Shown here: positions 1 through 5,660 of the stretch, in pieces
Position numbering within the stretch: position 1 is the first letter of the stretch
Layout of the letters: each line of letters opens with the position of its first letter
Assembly (NCBI GenBank): GCA_964585575.1
Contig: CAZPEM010000169.1
Coordinates: 1 to 5,877, forward strand
From: UBA4655 sp964585575
GTDB lineage: Bacteria > Planctomycetota > Planctomycetia > Pirellulales > UBA1268
Length of the DNA stretch: 5,877 bases
Reading direction: 5' to 3'
The notes under the pieces: generated by a model
What the model was told of the DNA's origin: nothing
Databases searched by the model: none
The model's input: the letters and a program-made list of their open reading frames with translations, nothing else
Position numbers and translations under genes: made by a program

Positions 1-111
1 AGCGAGCGGAGGGCAGGATGCCCGCAGCGAGCGTCCGGCGATGGGCACGGACAGCCCCGAACCCATCAGCGTCGACGGGCAGAAGCCGCGGGTCGTTCGG
101 CGTCCGCAGGC
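1..111. other. Left-edge non-coding stretch with short repeats and hairpins
   Basis: No recognisable gene is seen here. The stretch contains an 8-base direct repeat AGCGAGCG at 1-8 and 26-33. It also has several short inverted repeats: GGGCA/TGCCC at 11-15 and 19-23 with a 3-base loop, GTCCG/CGGAC at 33-37 and 48-52, GGGC/GCCC at 43-46 and 54-57, and CCGAAC/GTTCGG at 57-62 and 95-100. None is followed by a T-run on either strand, so a clear intrinsic terminator for the thioredoxin gene is not visible. A plus-strand frame is open from the left edge to a TAG at 155-157. Its 51 codons are Arg/Ser/Pro-rich, have G/C-ended third positions, and match no family I know. It could be the tail of a convergent gene or simply chance openness in GC-rich DNA. 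Confidence 0.4.
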
Positions 112-681
112 TCAGCGGGCGAGGCACTCCTGCACGACCTTCTCGACGTCGGCGTAGGTGAACGGCCGGCCGAGCGACTTTGACGCCACGTCGTCGTCGA
201 ACTTCTTCGCGAGCTTTCCATTCCGGTCCCAGACGAAGATCGCGGGCACGCTCACGATGCCGAGCTTCTTGCACATCGCGTCGGAGTCTTCCTTCGCCAG
301 CAGGTTTCGAAACGTCGCCTTCTTGCTTTCGAGAAACCCCTTCACGGTCGGCAGCAGTTCCTCCGGCTTCCCGATTCCTTCGTAGTCGAGGGAGAGCGAG
401 AGGCAGGCGACCTTGCCGGCGTATTTCTCGTGCAGGGCGACGAGCCCGGGAAACTCCTTGACGCACGGCGGACAGGAGGTGCTCCAGCAGTCGAGCACGA
501 CGACCTTGCCCTTCGCGGCGTCGACCACGGCGGCGAGACCGTCGTGGTCGATGAGATCGACCGTCACCTCGGCCGCGATCGCCGTCGCGGCGGCGACGGA
601 GGACAACGCGACCGCCGCGGCGGCGACCGAGGCGGCGATGCGGCGGCTTTGCACCGCGGCGTCTGCGAGGAACGATCGCAT
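112..681 (-). CDS. Secreted thioredoxin-like protein, TlpA/ResA type
   Basis: This is a 189-residue predicted exported thiol-disulfide oxidoreductase. Residues 1-37 form a signal peptide: an Arg-containing N-region, a long Ala/Val hydrophobic core, and an Ala-rich cleavage zone near residues 36-38. The rest is one thioredoxin-fold domain. The active site is WSTSCPPC, with the redox pair C70/C73, and the cis-proline is in the SVPAIFV segment (P146), followed by WDRNGK, typical of the TlpA/AhpC-TSA-like group. Members reduce or exchange disulfides outside the cytoplasm, often for cytochrome c maturation, but the substrate cannot be told here. The mature part has four further cysteines (C65, C93, C137, C186), more than a minimal TlpA. 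The start is chosen because GGAGA lies 7 bases upstream (689-693) and the signal peptide begins there; the frame is open further upstream, but that part overlaps the divergent methyltransferase gene and looks non-coding. The gene stands alone on this strand. Confidence 0.9.
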   Translation of the reverse strand: MRSFLADAAVQSRRIAASVAAAAVALSSVAAATAIAAEVTVDLIDHDGLAAVVDAAKGKVVVLDCWSTSCPPCVKEFPGLVALHEKYAGKVACLSLSLDYEGIGKPEELLPTVKGFLESKKATFRNLLAKEDSDAMCKKLGIVSVPAIFVWDRNGKLAKKFDDDVASKSLGRPFTYADVEKVVQECLAR

Positions 682-688
682 GCGGTAG

Positions 689-693
689 TCTCC
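689..693 (-). promoter_or_regulatory. Shine-Dalgarno site of the thioredoxin-like gene
   Basis: On the minus strand this reads GGAGA, 7 bases before the ATG at 681. It decides the start of the thioredoxin-like protein against the longer open frame. It is one of the clearer ribosome binding sites in the window. Confidence 0.65.
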
Positions 694-721
694 AGGAATG
701 GGAGTGGCCCGAGTCGCTCCG

Positions 722-727
722 AGTGTA
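722..727 (-). promoter_or_regulatory. Possible -10 element TACACT upstream of the thioredoxin-like gene
   Basis: The minus strand reads TACACT 40 bases before the thioredoxin start codon, which would give a leader of about 34 bases containing the GGAGA site. It matches four of six bases of the sigma-70 -10 consensus. No convincing -35 hexamer is seen 16-18 bases upstream. The same hexamer lies upstream of the diheme peroxidase gene. This is inference from position and similarity only. Confidence 0.3.
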
Positions 728-763
728 CCTGCCGCCCGTGTCGTCCGGCGGCCATCGCAGCCC

Positions 764-1279
764 ATGCCCCGCTTCGAGCATCTCCGCCACAAGCCGCCCG
801 CCCGCCCGACGCAGAGCCGGCAACTCGTCGTGGCCTGCGCCGCGATGCGGAGCCACGTGAACCTCTCCCACATCGTCCGCAGCTGCGGCTGCTTCGGCAT
901 CGGTCGCGTGATCGCCTGCGGGCATGCGAAGATCGACGAGCGGATCGCGCGGGACGGCGCCGATTCGGTCGTGCTCGAGGTCCATCGCACGCTGCCGCCG
1001 GTGCTCGACCGGCTGAAGGCGGAGGGGTACGAGATCGTGGGGCTCGAGCAGGCGACCGGCTCGGAAAGCCTCTTCACGTTCAGCTTCACGCCGCGGACGG
1101 TGATCGTGGTCGGCAACGAGCGGACCGGCCTCGAACAGCCGGAACTCGACCGGCTCGATCGCGTGGCCGAGATTCCCATGGCCGGCATGCCTCACAGCCT
1201 CAACGCCGCGACGACCGCGGCGATCGCGATCTACGAATACTGCCGGCAGTTCCCCGACGGCTCGCCGGCAGGCACCTGA
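764..1279 (+). CDS. SPOUT/TrmH (SpoU)-family RNA 2'-O-methyltransferase
   Basis: This 171-residue protein should transfer a methyl group from S-adenosylmethionine to a ribose 2'-OH in tRNA or rRNA in the cytoplasm. All three SpoU motifs are visible. Motif 1 is NLSHIVRSCGCFGI with N33 and R39. Motif 2 is VIVVGNERTGLE with E119. Motif 3 is EIPMAGMPHSLNAATTAAI with SLN at 145-147. Together they form the knotted SAM-binding site. There is no extra N-terminal substrate-binding domain, so the protein is a bare catalytic domain, as in TrmL/TrmH-sized enzymes. The target nucleotide cannot be assigned. The ATG at 764 is preferred because family similarity begins at RFEHLRHKPP. An in-frame ATG at 698 would add 22 unconserved residues and leave only 16 bases between divergent start codons. 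Neither start has a good Shine-Dalgarno. The RNase HII-like gene follows after 13 bases, probably in the same operon. Confidence 0.88.
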   Translation: MPRFEHLRHKPPARPTQSRQLVVACAAMRSHVNLSHIVRSCGCFGIGRVIACGHAKIDERIARDGADSVVLEVHRTLPPVLDRLKAEGYEIVGLEQATGSESLFTFSFTPRTVIVVGNERTGLEQPELDRLDRVAEIPMAGMPHSLNAATTAAIAIYEYCRQFPDGSPAGT

Positions 1280-1292
1280 TCCGGACAAGGCG

Positions 1293-2273
1293 ATGACGCT
1301 CGTGATCGGCACCGACGAGGCAGGCTATGGTCCGAATCTCGGGCCGCTCGTCGTGGCGGCGACGGCCTGGCAGGTGGACGCGCCGCCCGACGAGGCCGAA
1401 GCGGTCCTCGCGGCGGCGGTGTTGCGGGCCGAGTCGGCGGCGGGCCTCGGCAGGGATGGTCCGCTTTGGGGCGACTCGAAGGAGATGTATCGCGCCGGCG
1501 ACGGCATGGAGCGGCTCGAACGCGGCGCGCTCGTCGCGGCGACGATCGTCGCCGGCAGGCCGACCTGCTCGTGGGACGACTTCGAGCGTTTGCTTGGAAA
1601 CGCCGACGCCAGGGAGACGACGGGGGAGTCGCGGGAGTGGGCGTCGCTCGGCGGTCTGCCGCTTCCATCGCTCGTGCCCCAGACCCGCCTCGCCGAGATC
1701 GCCGACCGCGTCGCGACCGCGATGCGGGCGTCGGGCGTCGGGCTCGTCGCGATCCGCTGCCGCTGCGTCTACCCGGGCGGCTTCAACGAGCGGCTCGCCC
1801 GCGGCCTCAACAAATCCGACATCCTTTCCGAGACGACGCTCGCGGTCGCCTCGACGCTCGCGAAGACGACGGAGCAGCCCTCGCTCATCTGGTGCGACCG
1901 TCACGGCGGCAGGAAGAAATATGCCGGGGTCGTCACGGAGGCCTTCGATGGTGCGGTCGTGCAGCCGCTCGAGGAGACCGCGGTCCGGTCGGTCTACCGG
2001 ATCGTGCCCGCCGGCCCGGCCGCCGACGCGTGGAGGAGGATCGAGTTCACCGTCGGCGGCGAATCGCGAACGCCGGTCGCGATCGCGAGCATGACGGCGA
2101 AGTATGTCCGGGAACGGGCCATGGAGTGCTTCAACCGCTACTGGTCGTCCCGCCAGCCCGGACTGCGGCCGACCGCCGGCTACCCGCTCGACGCCAACCG
2201 CTGGCGGTCGGACGCCGCAGCCGCGATCGCCGCCGCCGGAATCGACGCGTCGATACTCTGGCGGCGGGTGTGA
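1293..2273 (+). CDS. Divergent RNase HII-like protein with insertions
   Basis: This 326-residue protein belongs to the RNase HII superfamily, which cuts RNA in RNA-DNA hybrids or at single ribonucleotides in DNA. Matching blocks, in order, are GTDEAGYGPNLGPLVVAA (catalytic D8 and E9), GDSK at 60-63, LNKSDILSETTLAV (172-185), LIWCDRHGGR with D202 as the likely third acidic residue, and GGESRTPVAIASMTAKYVRE with E257 at the fourth acidic position. A C-terminal GYP (296-298) resembles the family's terminal GYPT block. Two features differ from canonical enzymes. The GRG motif after the DEAG start reads GYG. There are also extra segments between residues 65 and 150 and between 210 and 250, making it far longer than the roughly 200-residue E. 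coli enzyme. It could be an active variant, a specialised paralog, or a binding protein. The start codon follows a weak GGACAAGG purine stretch. It probably shares an operon with the upstream methyltransferase. Confidence 0.75.
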   Translation: MTLVIGTDEAGYGPNLGPLVVAATAWQVDAPPDEAEAVLAAAVLRAESAAGLGRDGPLWGDSKEMYRAGDGMERLERGALVAATIVAGRPTCSWDDFERLLGNADARETTGESREWASLGGLPLPSLVPQTRLAEIADRVATAMRASGVGLVAIRCRCVYPGGFNERLARGLNKSDILSETTLAVASTLAKTTEQPSLIWCDRHGGRKKYAGVVTEAFDGAVVQPLEETAVRSVYRIVPAGPAADAWRRIEFTVGGESRTPVAIASMTAKYVRERAMECFNRYWSSRQPGLRPTAGYPLDANRWRSDAAAAIAAAGIDASILWRRV

Positions 2274-2302
2274 GCCGCCGTCGCGGCCTCGCGAGCGGCC
2301 GC
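2260..2302 (+). other. Two adjacent GC hairpins at the end of the RNase HII-like gene
   Basis: GGCGGC (2260-2265) pairs with GCCGCC (2274-2279) across an 8-base loop that includes the stop codon. Just downstream, GCGGCC (2283-2288) pairs with GGCCGC (2297-2302), with CTCGCGAG, itself a palindrome, in its centre. Neither is followed by a T-run, so this is not a classical intrinsic terminator. They may stabilise the 3' end or aid Rho-independent pausing, or be chance in GC-rich DNA. Confidence 0.3.
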
Positions 2303-2320
2303 CGGGTGGCCGACGTCGAT

Positions 2321-2349
2321 TTGCGGTTCCGGCGGTGACGAATCACAAT
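2321..2349 (+). promoter_or_regulatory. Possible sigma-70-like promoter before the phosphatase gene
   Basis: TTGCGG (2321-2326) and CACAAT (2344-2349) are separated by 17 bases. They match three and four of six consensus positions respectively. The site lies in a locally AT-richer part of the 138-base gap, about 60 bases before the phosphatase start. It is a plausible but weak call based only on spacing and partial matches. Confidence 0.3.
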
Positions 2350-2385
2350 CGGACCCGACCGATCGATTCCACGACTCCTTTTTCC

Positions 2386-2401
2386 CCCGGCGTTCGCCGG
2401 G
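2386..2401 (+). other. Tetraloop hairpin just upstream of the phosphatase start
   Basis: CCCGGC pairs perfectly with GCCGGG around a four-base GTTC loop, preceded by CCTTTTTCC. It ends ten bases before the ATG at 2412, where a ribosome binding site would be expected, and no Shine-Dalgarno is visible there. Because the T-run precedes the stem it is not a plus-strand terminator. It could limit ribosome access or be a leader feature. Confidence 0.35.
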
Positions 2402-2411
2402 CTCCCGAGCG

Positions 2412-2912
2412 ATGGCCCTCCTCACGACCCAGCTCTACGTCGTTCGTCACGCGGTCGCCGAAGACGTCGGCGAGGACGGCACCGACTTCTCCCGCAGGCT
2501 CACCAAGAAGGGGCGAAAGCGGTTCGAGAGGCTCGTCGAACAGCTCGCCGCCGACGGGATGGCAATCGACGTGATCGCCACGAGCCCGCTCGTGAGAACC
2601 CGGGAAACGGCCGAAATCATCGCGGAGGTCCTCGGGGGGAAAAAGAGGCCGTCGATCGAGGTGGTCCAGGCGCTCGCCCCCTCGTCGAACTGGGAGGCGC
2701 TCGTGGAATGGACGGTCCGGCAGGACGCGACGAGCGTCGCCTGGGTCGGCCATTCCCCGTGCGTGGGCAGGCTCGTCGCGACGACCATCGGCGACGGAAC
2801 CGCGTCGATCAGGATGCAGAAGGGGGCCATCGCATCGATCCGGCTCGACGACGGCCCGGGGCAGCCGGGCGACCTCGAATGGCTTGCGACGCCCGATATT
2901 TTCGGGTTTTAG
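2412..2912 (+). CDS. SixA-type phosphohistidine phosphatase (histidine phosphatase superfamily)
   Basis: This 166-residue cytoplasmic protein is a compact histidine phosphatase of the SixA group, which in E. coli removes phosphate from phosphohistidine on phosphotransfer proteins. The RHG-type start is YVVRHAVAED, with R12 and the phospho-accepting H13. LTKKGRKR (30-37) is the family's 'LT..G' block. SPLVRTRETAE (58-68) supplies the second arginine, R62. WVGHSPCVGRL supplies the second catalytic histidine, H114. MQKGAIASIRL (135-145) matches the conserved 'KkGaia' strand near the end. Length agrees with SixA proteins and no extra domain is present. The substrate is unknown, since no kinase, phosphotransferase or CHAD-domain gene is adjacent. 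The ATG is the natural start, directly before the first strand, though it lacks a visible Shine-Dalgarno. It is separated from both neighbours by more than 100 bases and seems to be its own transcription unit. Confidence 0.87.
   Translation: MALLTTQLYVVRHAVAEDVGEDGTDFSRRLTKKGRKRFERLVEQLAADGMAIDVIATSPLVRTRETAEIIAEVLGGKKRPSIEVVQALAPSSNWEALVEWTVRQDATSVAWVGHSPCVGRLVATTIGDGTASIRMQKGAIASIRLDDGPGQPGDLEWLATPDIFGF
2892..2910 (+). terminator. Intrinsic terminator-like hairpin overlapping the phosphatase stop
   Basis: CCCGA (2892-2896) pairs with TCGGG (2902-2906) around a five-base TATTT loop and is followed directly by TTTT (2907-2910). The last T begins the TAG stop codon, so the hairpin encodes the final residues Pro-Asp-Ile-Phe-Gly-Phe. 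Its T-rich bases stand out in such GC-rich DNA. The stem is short and the T-tract is only four long, so termination may be partial. Confidence 0.5.
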
Positions 2913-2961
2913 AGGCCACCCAGGCCGCCGGCTGCGATTTCTCCCGGCCGGGGCGATCGCC

Positions 2962-2967
2962 TACACT
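2962..2967 (+). promoter_or_regulatory. Possible -10 element TACACT before the diheme peroxidase gene
   Basis: TACACT lies 65 bases before the peroxidase start, just after the phosphatase terminator-like hairpin. A weak TTTCTC at 2938-2943 would sit 18 bases upstream as a -35. The hexamer is identical to the one upstream of the thioredoxin-like gene. The call rests on position and on four of six matches to the -10 consensus. Confidence 0.33.
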
Positions 2968-3032
2968 ACTCGAGCGTTTCCGCGGAGCCTTCCATCGAGG
3001 CCAGCCCCACCGCGGTCGAATGGAACATTCCC

Positions 3033-4568
3033 ATGCGATGCCACAGTGACCCCATGCATCCGGCGGCCTCTTCGTTTTCCGCGGCCGTGATCCTCTCGTG
3101 CCGTGTTCTGACCACGACCTTCTGTGTTCTCGCCGCCGTGGGGTGTTCCCCGAACGCCCCGACGGGTGAACGCCGAGGGGATGTCGTCGAGATCGAATCG
3201 ATCGACGTGAAGTCGGCGACGTCCGGAGATGCGGCCACGAAGATCATCGAGGATGACGCCGCGGCCTCCAAGAAGGCGGCCGACTCGGCGAAGGAGGAGG
3301 CGGATCGGGCGATCGACGAGGCCGCCAAGGCGATCGGGGATGCCCGGTCGCAGATCGCGGCCGACTCGGAGAAGGCCGCCGCTGGATTGAAGCCCGCGAA
3401 GACACCGGATCAACGGGGCCGCGAGAAGGTGCTCCTCGGCGATCCTTCGCTCACCGCCGGCGTGCCCGGCAGCGGACCGATCACGCTCGCGCAGATCGAT
3501 GCCTGGCTCGCGGATCCGAAAAACTCGCTCGAGCTCGAGCCCATGCTGCCGCTCGGGCTCTCGCAGGGAGCATCGCAGATCACGGGCCTCGAGAAGAATC
3601 CTCTCACCCGCGCGAAGATCGAGCTCGGGCGGCAGCTCTACTTCGACCCGCGGCTCTCCGCCGACTCCACCGTGAGCTGCGCGAGCTGCCACAACCCTGC
3701 CCAGGGCTATTCCGCCCACACCAAGACCGGCGTCGGCATCCGCGGACAGCTCGGCGGCCGCAATTCGCCGGTCTCCTACAACCGGATCCTCTCGGGTGCG
3801 CAGTTCTGGGATGGACGCGCCGACTCGCTCGAGGCGCAGGCCATCGGCCCGATTCAAAACCCCATCGAGATGGGATTCACGCACGAGGGCGTCGTGAAGC
3901 GGCTCGGCGAATTGCCGGTCTACAAGCGGCAGTTCGACGCGATTTTCGGCGAGCTTTCGATCGCGCGGGTCGGAGAGGCGATCGCGGCCTTCGAGCGGGT
4001 GCTCGTGACCGCCCCTTCTCCCTACGACCACGAGGAGCAGCTTCGCTCGTTCGCCCGGCTCGACGAGGAGGACATCGCGGAGGATCCCGCCCTGGCGAAG
4101 CGTTTCGCCGAGGCGAAGGCGGCCGCGGCCGCCCAGCCGATGTCGGAATCGGCGAAGCGAGGCCGGGAGATCTTCTTCACCGAGAAGGGAAACTGCACGG
4201 CATGCCACGTGGGGGCGAATCTCGCGGACGAAAAGTACCACAACATCGGCATTGGCATGGACCGGGAGAATCCCGATCTCGGCCGGTTCGTCGTCACGAA
4301 GGACGAAAAAGACAAGGGGGCATTCAAGACGCCGACGATCCGCAACGTGGCGCTCTCGGCCCCGTACATGCACGACGGGTCGATCGCGACGCTGGAGGAG
4401 GTCGTGGAGTGGTACGACAAGGGAGGCCACCCCCATCCGCAGTTGAGCGAAAAGATCCGGCCGCTCAAGCTGACGTCGCAGGAGAAGGCCGACCTCGTCG
4501 CCTTCATGCAGGCCTGCACCGGCCCGACGCCGACGGTTGAAACGAGCCGTCTGCCGGCGGACGACTGA
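3033..4568 (+). CDS. MauG/CCP-family diheme cytochrome c peroxidase, predicted lipoprotein
   Basis: This 511-residue protein binds two c-type hemes outside the cytoplasm and probably reduces peroxide or oxidises a protein or small substrate. The N-terminus has a hydrophobic stretch ending LAAVGC, a plausible lipobox with C38 as the lipid-modified residue. Residues 66-120 are Ala/Lys/Glu/Asp-rich and should form a long charged helix linking the lipid anchor to the enzyme. The first heme site is CASCH (216-220), in the LYFDPRLSADSTVSC context usual for the family. The second is CTACH (388-392), with FKTPTIRNVALSAPYMHDG following at 431-449. Tyr461 in VVEWYDKGG falls, by my recalled alignment, where MauG has Tyr294 and classical peroxidases have a Met heme ligand, so it leans to the MauG side. 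GGAA lies 7 bases before the ATG. An ATG at 3054 or a GTG at 3087 would give shorter, more typical lipoprotein signals. Confidence 0.9.
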   Translation: MRCHSDPMHPAASSFSAAVILSCRVLTTTFCVLAAVGCSPNAPTGERRGDVVEIESIDVKSATSGDAATKIIEDDAAASKKAADSAKEEADRAIDEAAKAIGDARSQIAADSEKAAAGLKPAKTPDQRGREKVLLGDPSLTAGVPGSGPITLAQIDAWLADPKNSLELEPMLPLGLSQGASQITGLEKNPLTRAKIELGRQLYFDPRLSADSTVSCASCHNPAQGYSAHTKTGVGIRGQLGGRNSPVSYNRILSGAQFWDGRADSLEAQAIGPIQNPIEMGFTHEGVVKRLGELPVYKRQFDAIFGELSIARVGEAIAAFERVLVTAPSPYDHEEQLRSFARLDEEDIAEDPALAKRFAEAKAAAAAQPMSESAKRGREIFFTEKGNCTACHVGANLADEKYHNIGIGMDRENPDLGRFVVTKDEKDKGAFKTPTIRNVALSAPYMHDGSIATLEEVVEWYDKGGHPHPQLSEKIRPLKLTSQEKADLVAFMQACTGPTPTVETSRLPADD

Positions 4569-4603
4569 CGAACCGCCTCTGCAATACCGACCGATGGAGA
4601 CTC

Positions 4604-5641
4604 ATGCCCAAACGCGCCTACGAATGGACGCCCCTTGAACGGGCCAAGCCGCCGTTCTTCGTCGGCATCGATCTCGGCGGGACGAACATCAAGGCGGGCC
4701 TCGTCGACGACGAGGGCAACACGCTCGCTTACCACACCGAGCCGACCCATGCCTCCCGCGGGCCCGAGGATGGCGCCGCCAGGATGGGCCGCACGGTCGG
4801 CATCGTCGCCTCGCTCGCGGGCATCGCCGCCACCGACATCGCGGCGGTCGGGCTGGGCACGCCGGGGCCGCAGGACCTGCCGACCGGCACGATCCACCGC
4901 GCCGGCAACCTCCCCGGATGGGACAACTTCCCGATCCGCGACCGCGTCGCCAGCCACTGCGGCCACGCGGTCACCTACGCCAACGATGCCGGAGCCGCGG
5001 CGTACGGCGAGTTCTGGGTCGGCTCGGGCCGGGAGCTTTCGAGCATGCTGCTGTGGACGCTCGGCACCGGCGTCGGCGCGGGGATCATCATCGACGACGT
5101 CTCGATCGACGGAGCGCACAGCCACGGGGCCGAGTGCGGCCACATCATCGTCGAACCTTCGGCATCGGCGCGGAGATGCACCTGCGGACAGAGCGGGCAC
5201 CTCGAGGCCTACGCGAGCGCCACGGCGCTCATCGCGCGGACGAGGGAGGCGATCGCGGCGGGAGGCAACAGCTCCCTCGCCGACGCGGTGGCCGGCGGCG
5301 AGGCGGTCTCGCCGATCCTCGTCTCCCGCCACGCCGAGCAGGGGGATGCGGTCGCGATGGAACTCGTCCTCGAGACCGCCCGCTGGCTGGCCATCGGCAC
5401 CGTCACCCTCATGCACACGATCGATCCCGAGGGCGTCGTCATCGGCGGCGCGATGACCTTCGGCGGCGAGGCGTCGCCGGTCGGGAAGGCCTTCCTCGAG
5501 CAGGTGCGGCAGGACGTCCGATCGCGGACGTTTCCGCTCCTCGCGGACCGCACCTCGATCCGCTACGCGACGCTCGGCGGCGACGCCGGCTACATCGGGG
5601 CCGCCGGGCTCGCCCGGGCCGCCCACCGCCGCGGCGGTTGA
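4604..5641 (+). CDS. ROK-family sugar kinase, glucokinase-like
   Basis: This 345-residue cytoplasmic enzyme should phosphorylate glucose or a related hexose with ATP. The ATP phosphate loop is GIDLGGTNIKAGLVD (21-35). The catalytic base is D128 in YANDAGAAAYGEFW. A second glycine-rich loop, GTGVGAGI, is at 154-161. ECGH (177-180) matches the ROK substrate and metal motif. The zinc motif CTCGQSGHLEAYAS (192-205) has the usual two first cysteines, but a histidine (H199) where most members have the third. The length is normal for a ROK kinase and there is no N-terminal helix-turn-helix, so it is an enzyme rather than a NagC/Mlc-type repressor. The first 17 residues precede the first strand and are not family-conserved. 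TGGAGA ends 3 bases before the ATG, an unusually close Shine-Dalgarno. It follows the peroxidase gene after 35 bases and precedes lepA by 19. Glucose specificity is inferred, and other hexoses or amino sugars are possible. Confidence 0.88.
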   Translation: MPKRAYEWTPLERAKPPFFVGIDLGGTNIKAGLVDDEGNTLAYHTEPTHASRGPEDGAARMGRTVGIVASLAGIAATDIAAVGLGTPGPQDLPTGTIHRAGNLPGWDNFPIRDRVASHCGHAVTYANDAGAAAYGEFWVGSGRELSSMLLWTLGTGVGAGIIIDDVSIDGAHSHGAECGHIIVEPSASARRCTCGQSGHLEAYASATALIARTREAIAAGGNSSLADAVAGGEAVSPILVSRHAEQGDAVAMELVLETARWLAIGTVTLMHTIDPEGVVIGGAMTFGGEASPVGKAFLEQVRQDVRSRTFPLLADRTSIRYATLGGDAGYIGAAGLARAAHRRGG

Positions 5642-5648
5642 ACAGACC

Positions 5649-5652
5649 AGGA
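5649..5652 (+). promoter_or_regulatory. Shine-Dalgarno site of lepA
   Basis: AGGA lies 8 bases before the lepA ATG within the 19-base gap after the ROK kinase gene. The good spacing supports this start. The gap is too short for an independent promoter, so transcription probably comes from upstream or from inside the kinase gene. Confidence 0.5.
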
Positions 5653-5660
5653 AACTCTCC

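Noticed and set aside
682..1188. N-terminal extension of the thioredoxin-like protein up to 358 residues
   Set aside because: The extra 169 residues are low in family signal and antisense to the methyltransferase. A signal peptide and Shine-Dalgarno mark the internal ATG as the true start.
430..1296. A 288-codon plus-strand open frame spanning the thioredoxin start and the methyltransferase gene
   Set aside because: It is out of frame with the SPOUT motifs and antisense to the thioredoxin signal peptide. The translation is almost all Arg, Gly, Asp and Ala.
1466..2338. A 290-codon plus-strand open frame overlapping the RNase HII-like gene
   Set aside because: It lies in a shifted frame of a gene with clear family motifs and has the Arg-rich composition of a shadow frame.
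2961..4436. A 491-codon open frame on the minus strand opposite the diheme peroxidase gene
   Set aside because: It mirrors the peroxidase codon pattern, has Arg/Leu/Gly-rich composition and no domain signal, while the sense strand has two heme motifs.
4548..4563. A hairpin CGTCTG/CGGACG (one G-T pair) at the end of the peroxidase gene
   Set aside because: It contains a wobble pair, has no following T-run and sits 40 bases before the next start. Such stems are expected by chance in this GC-rich sequence.
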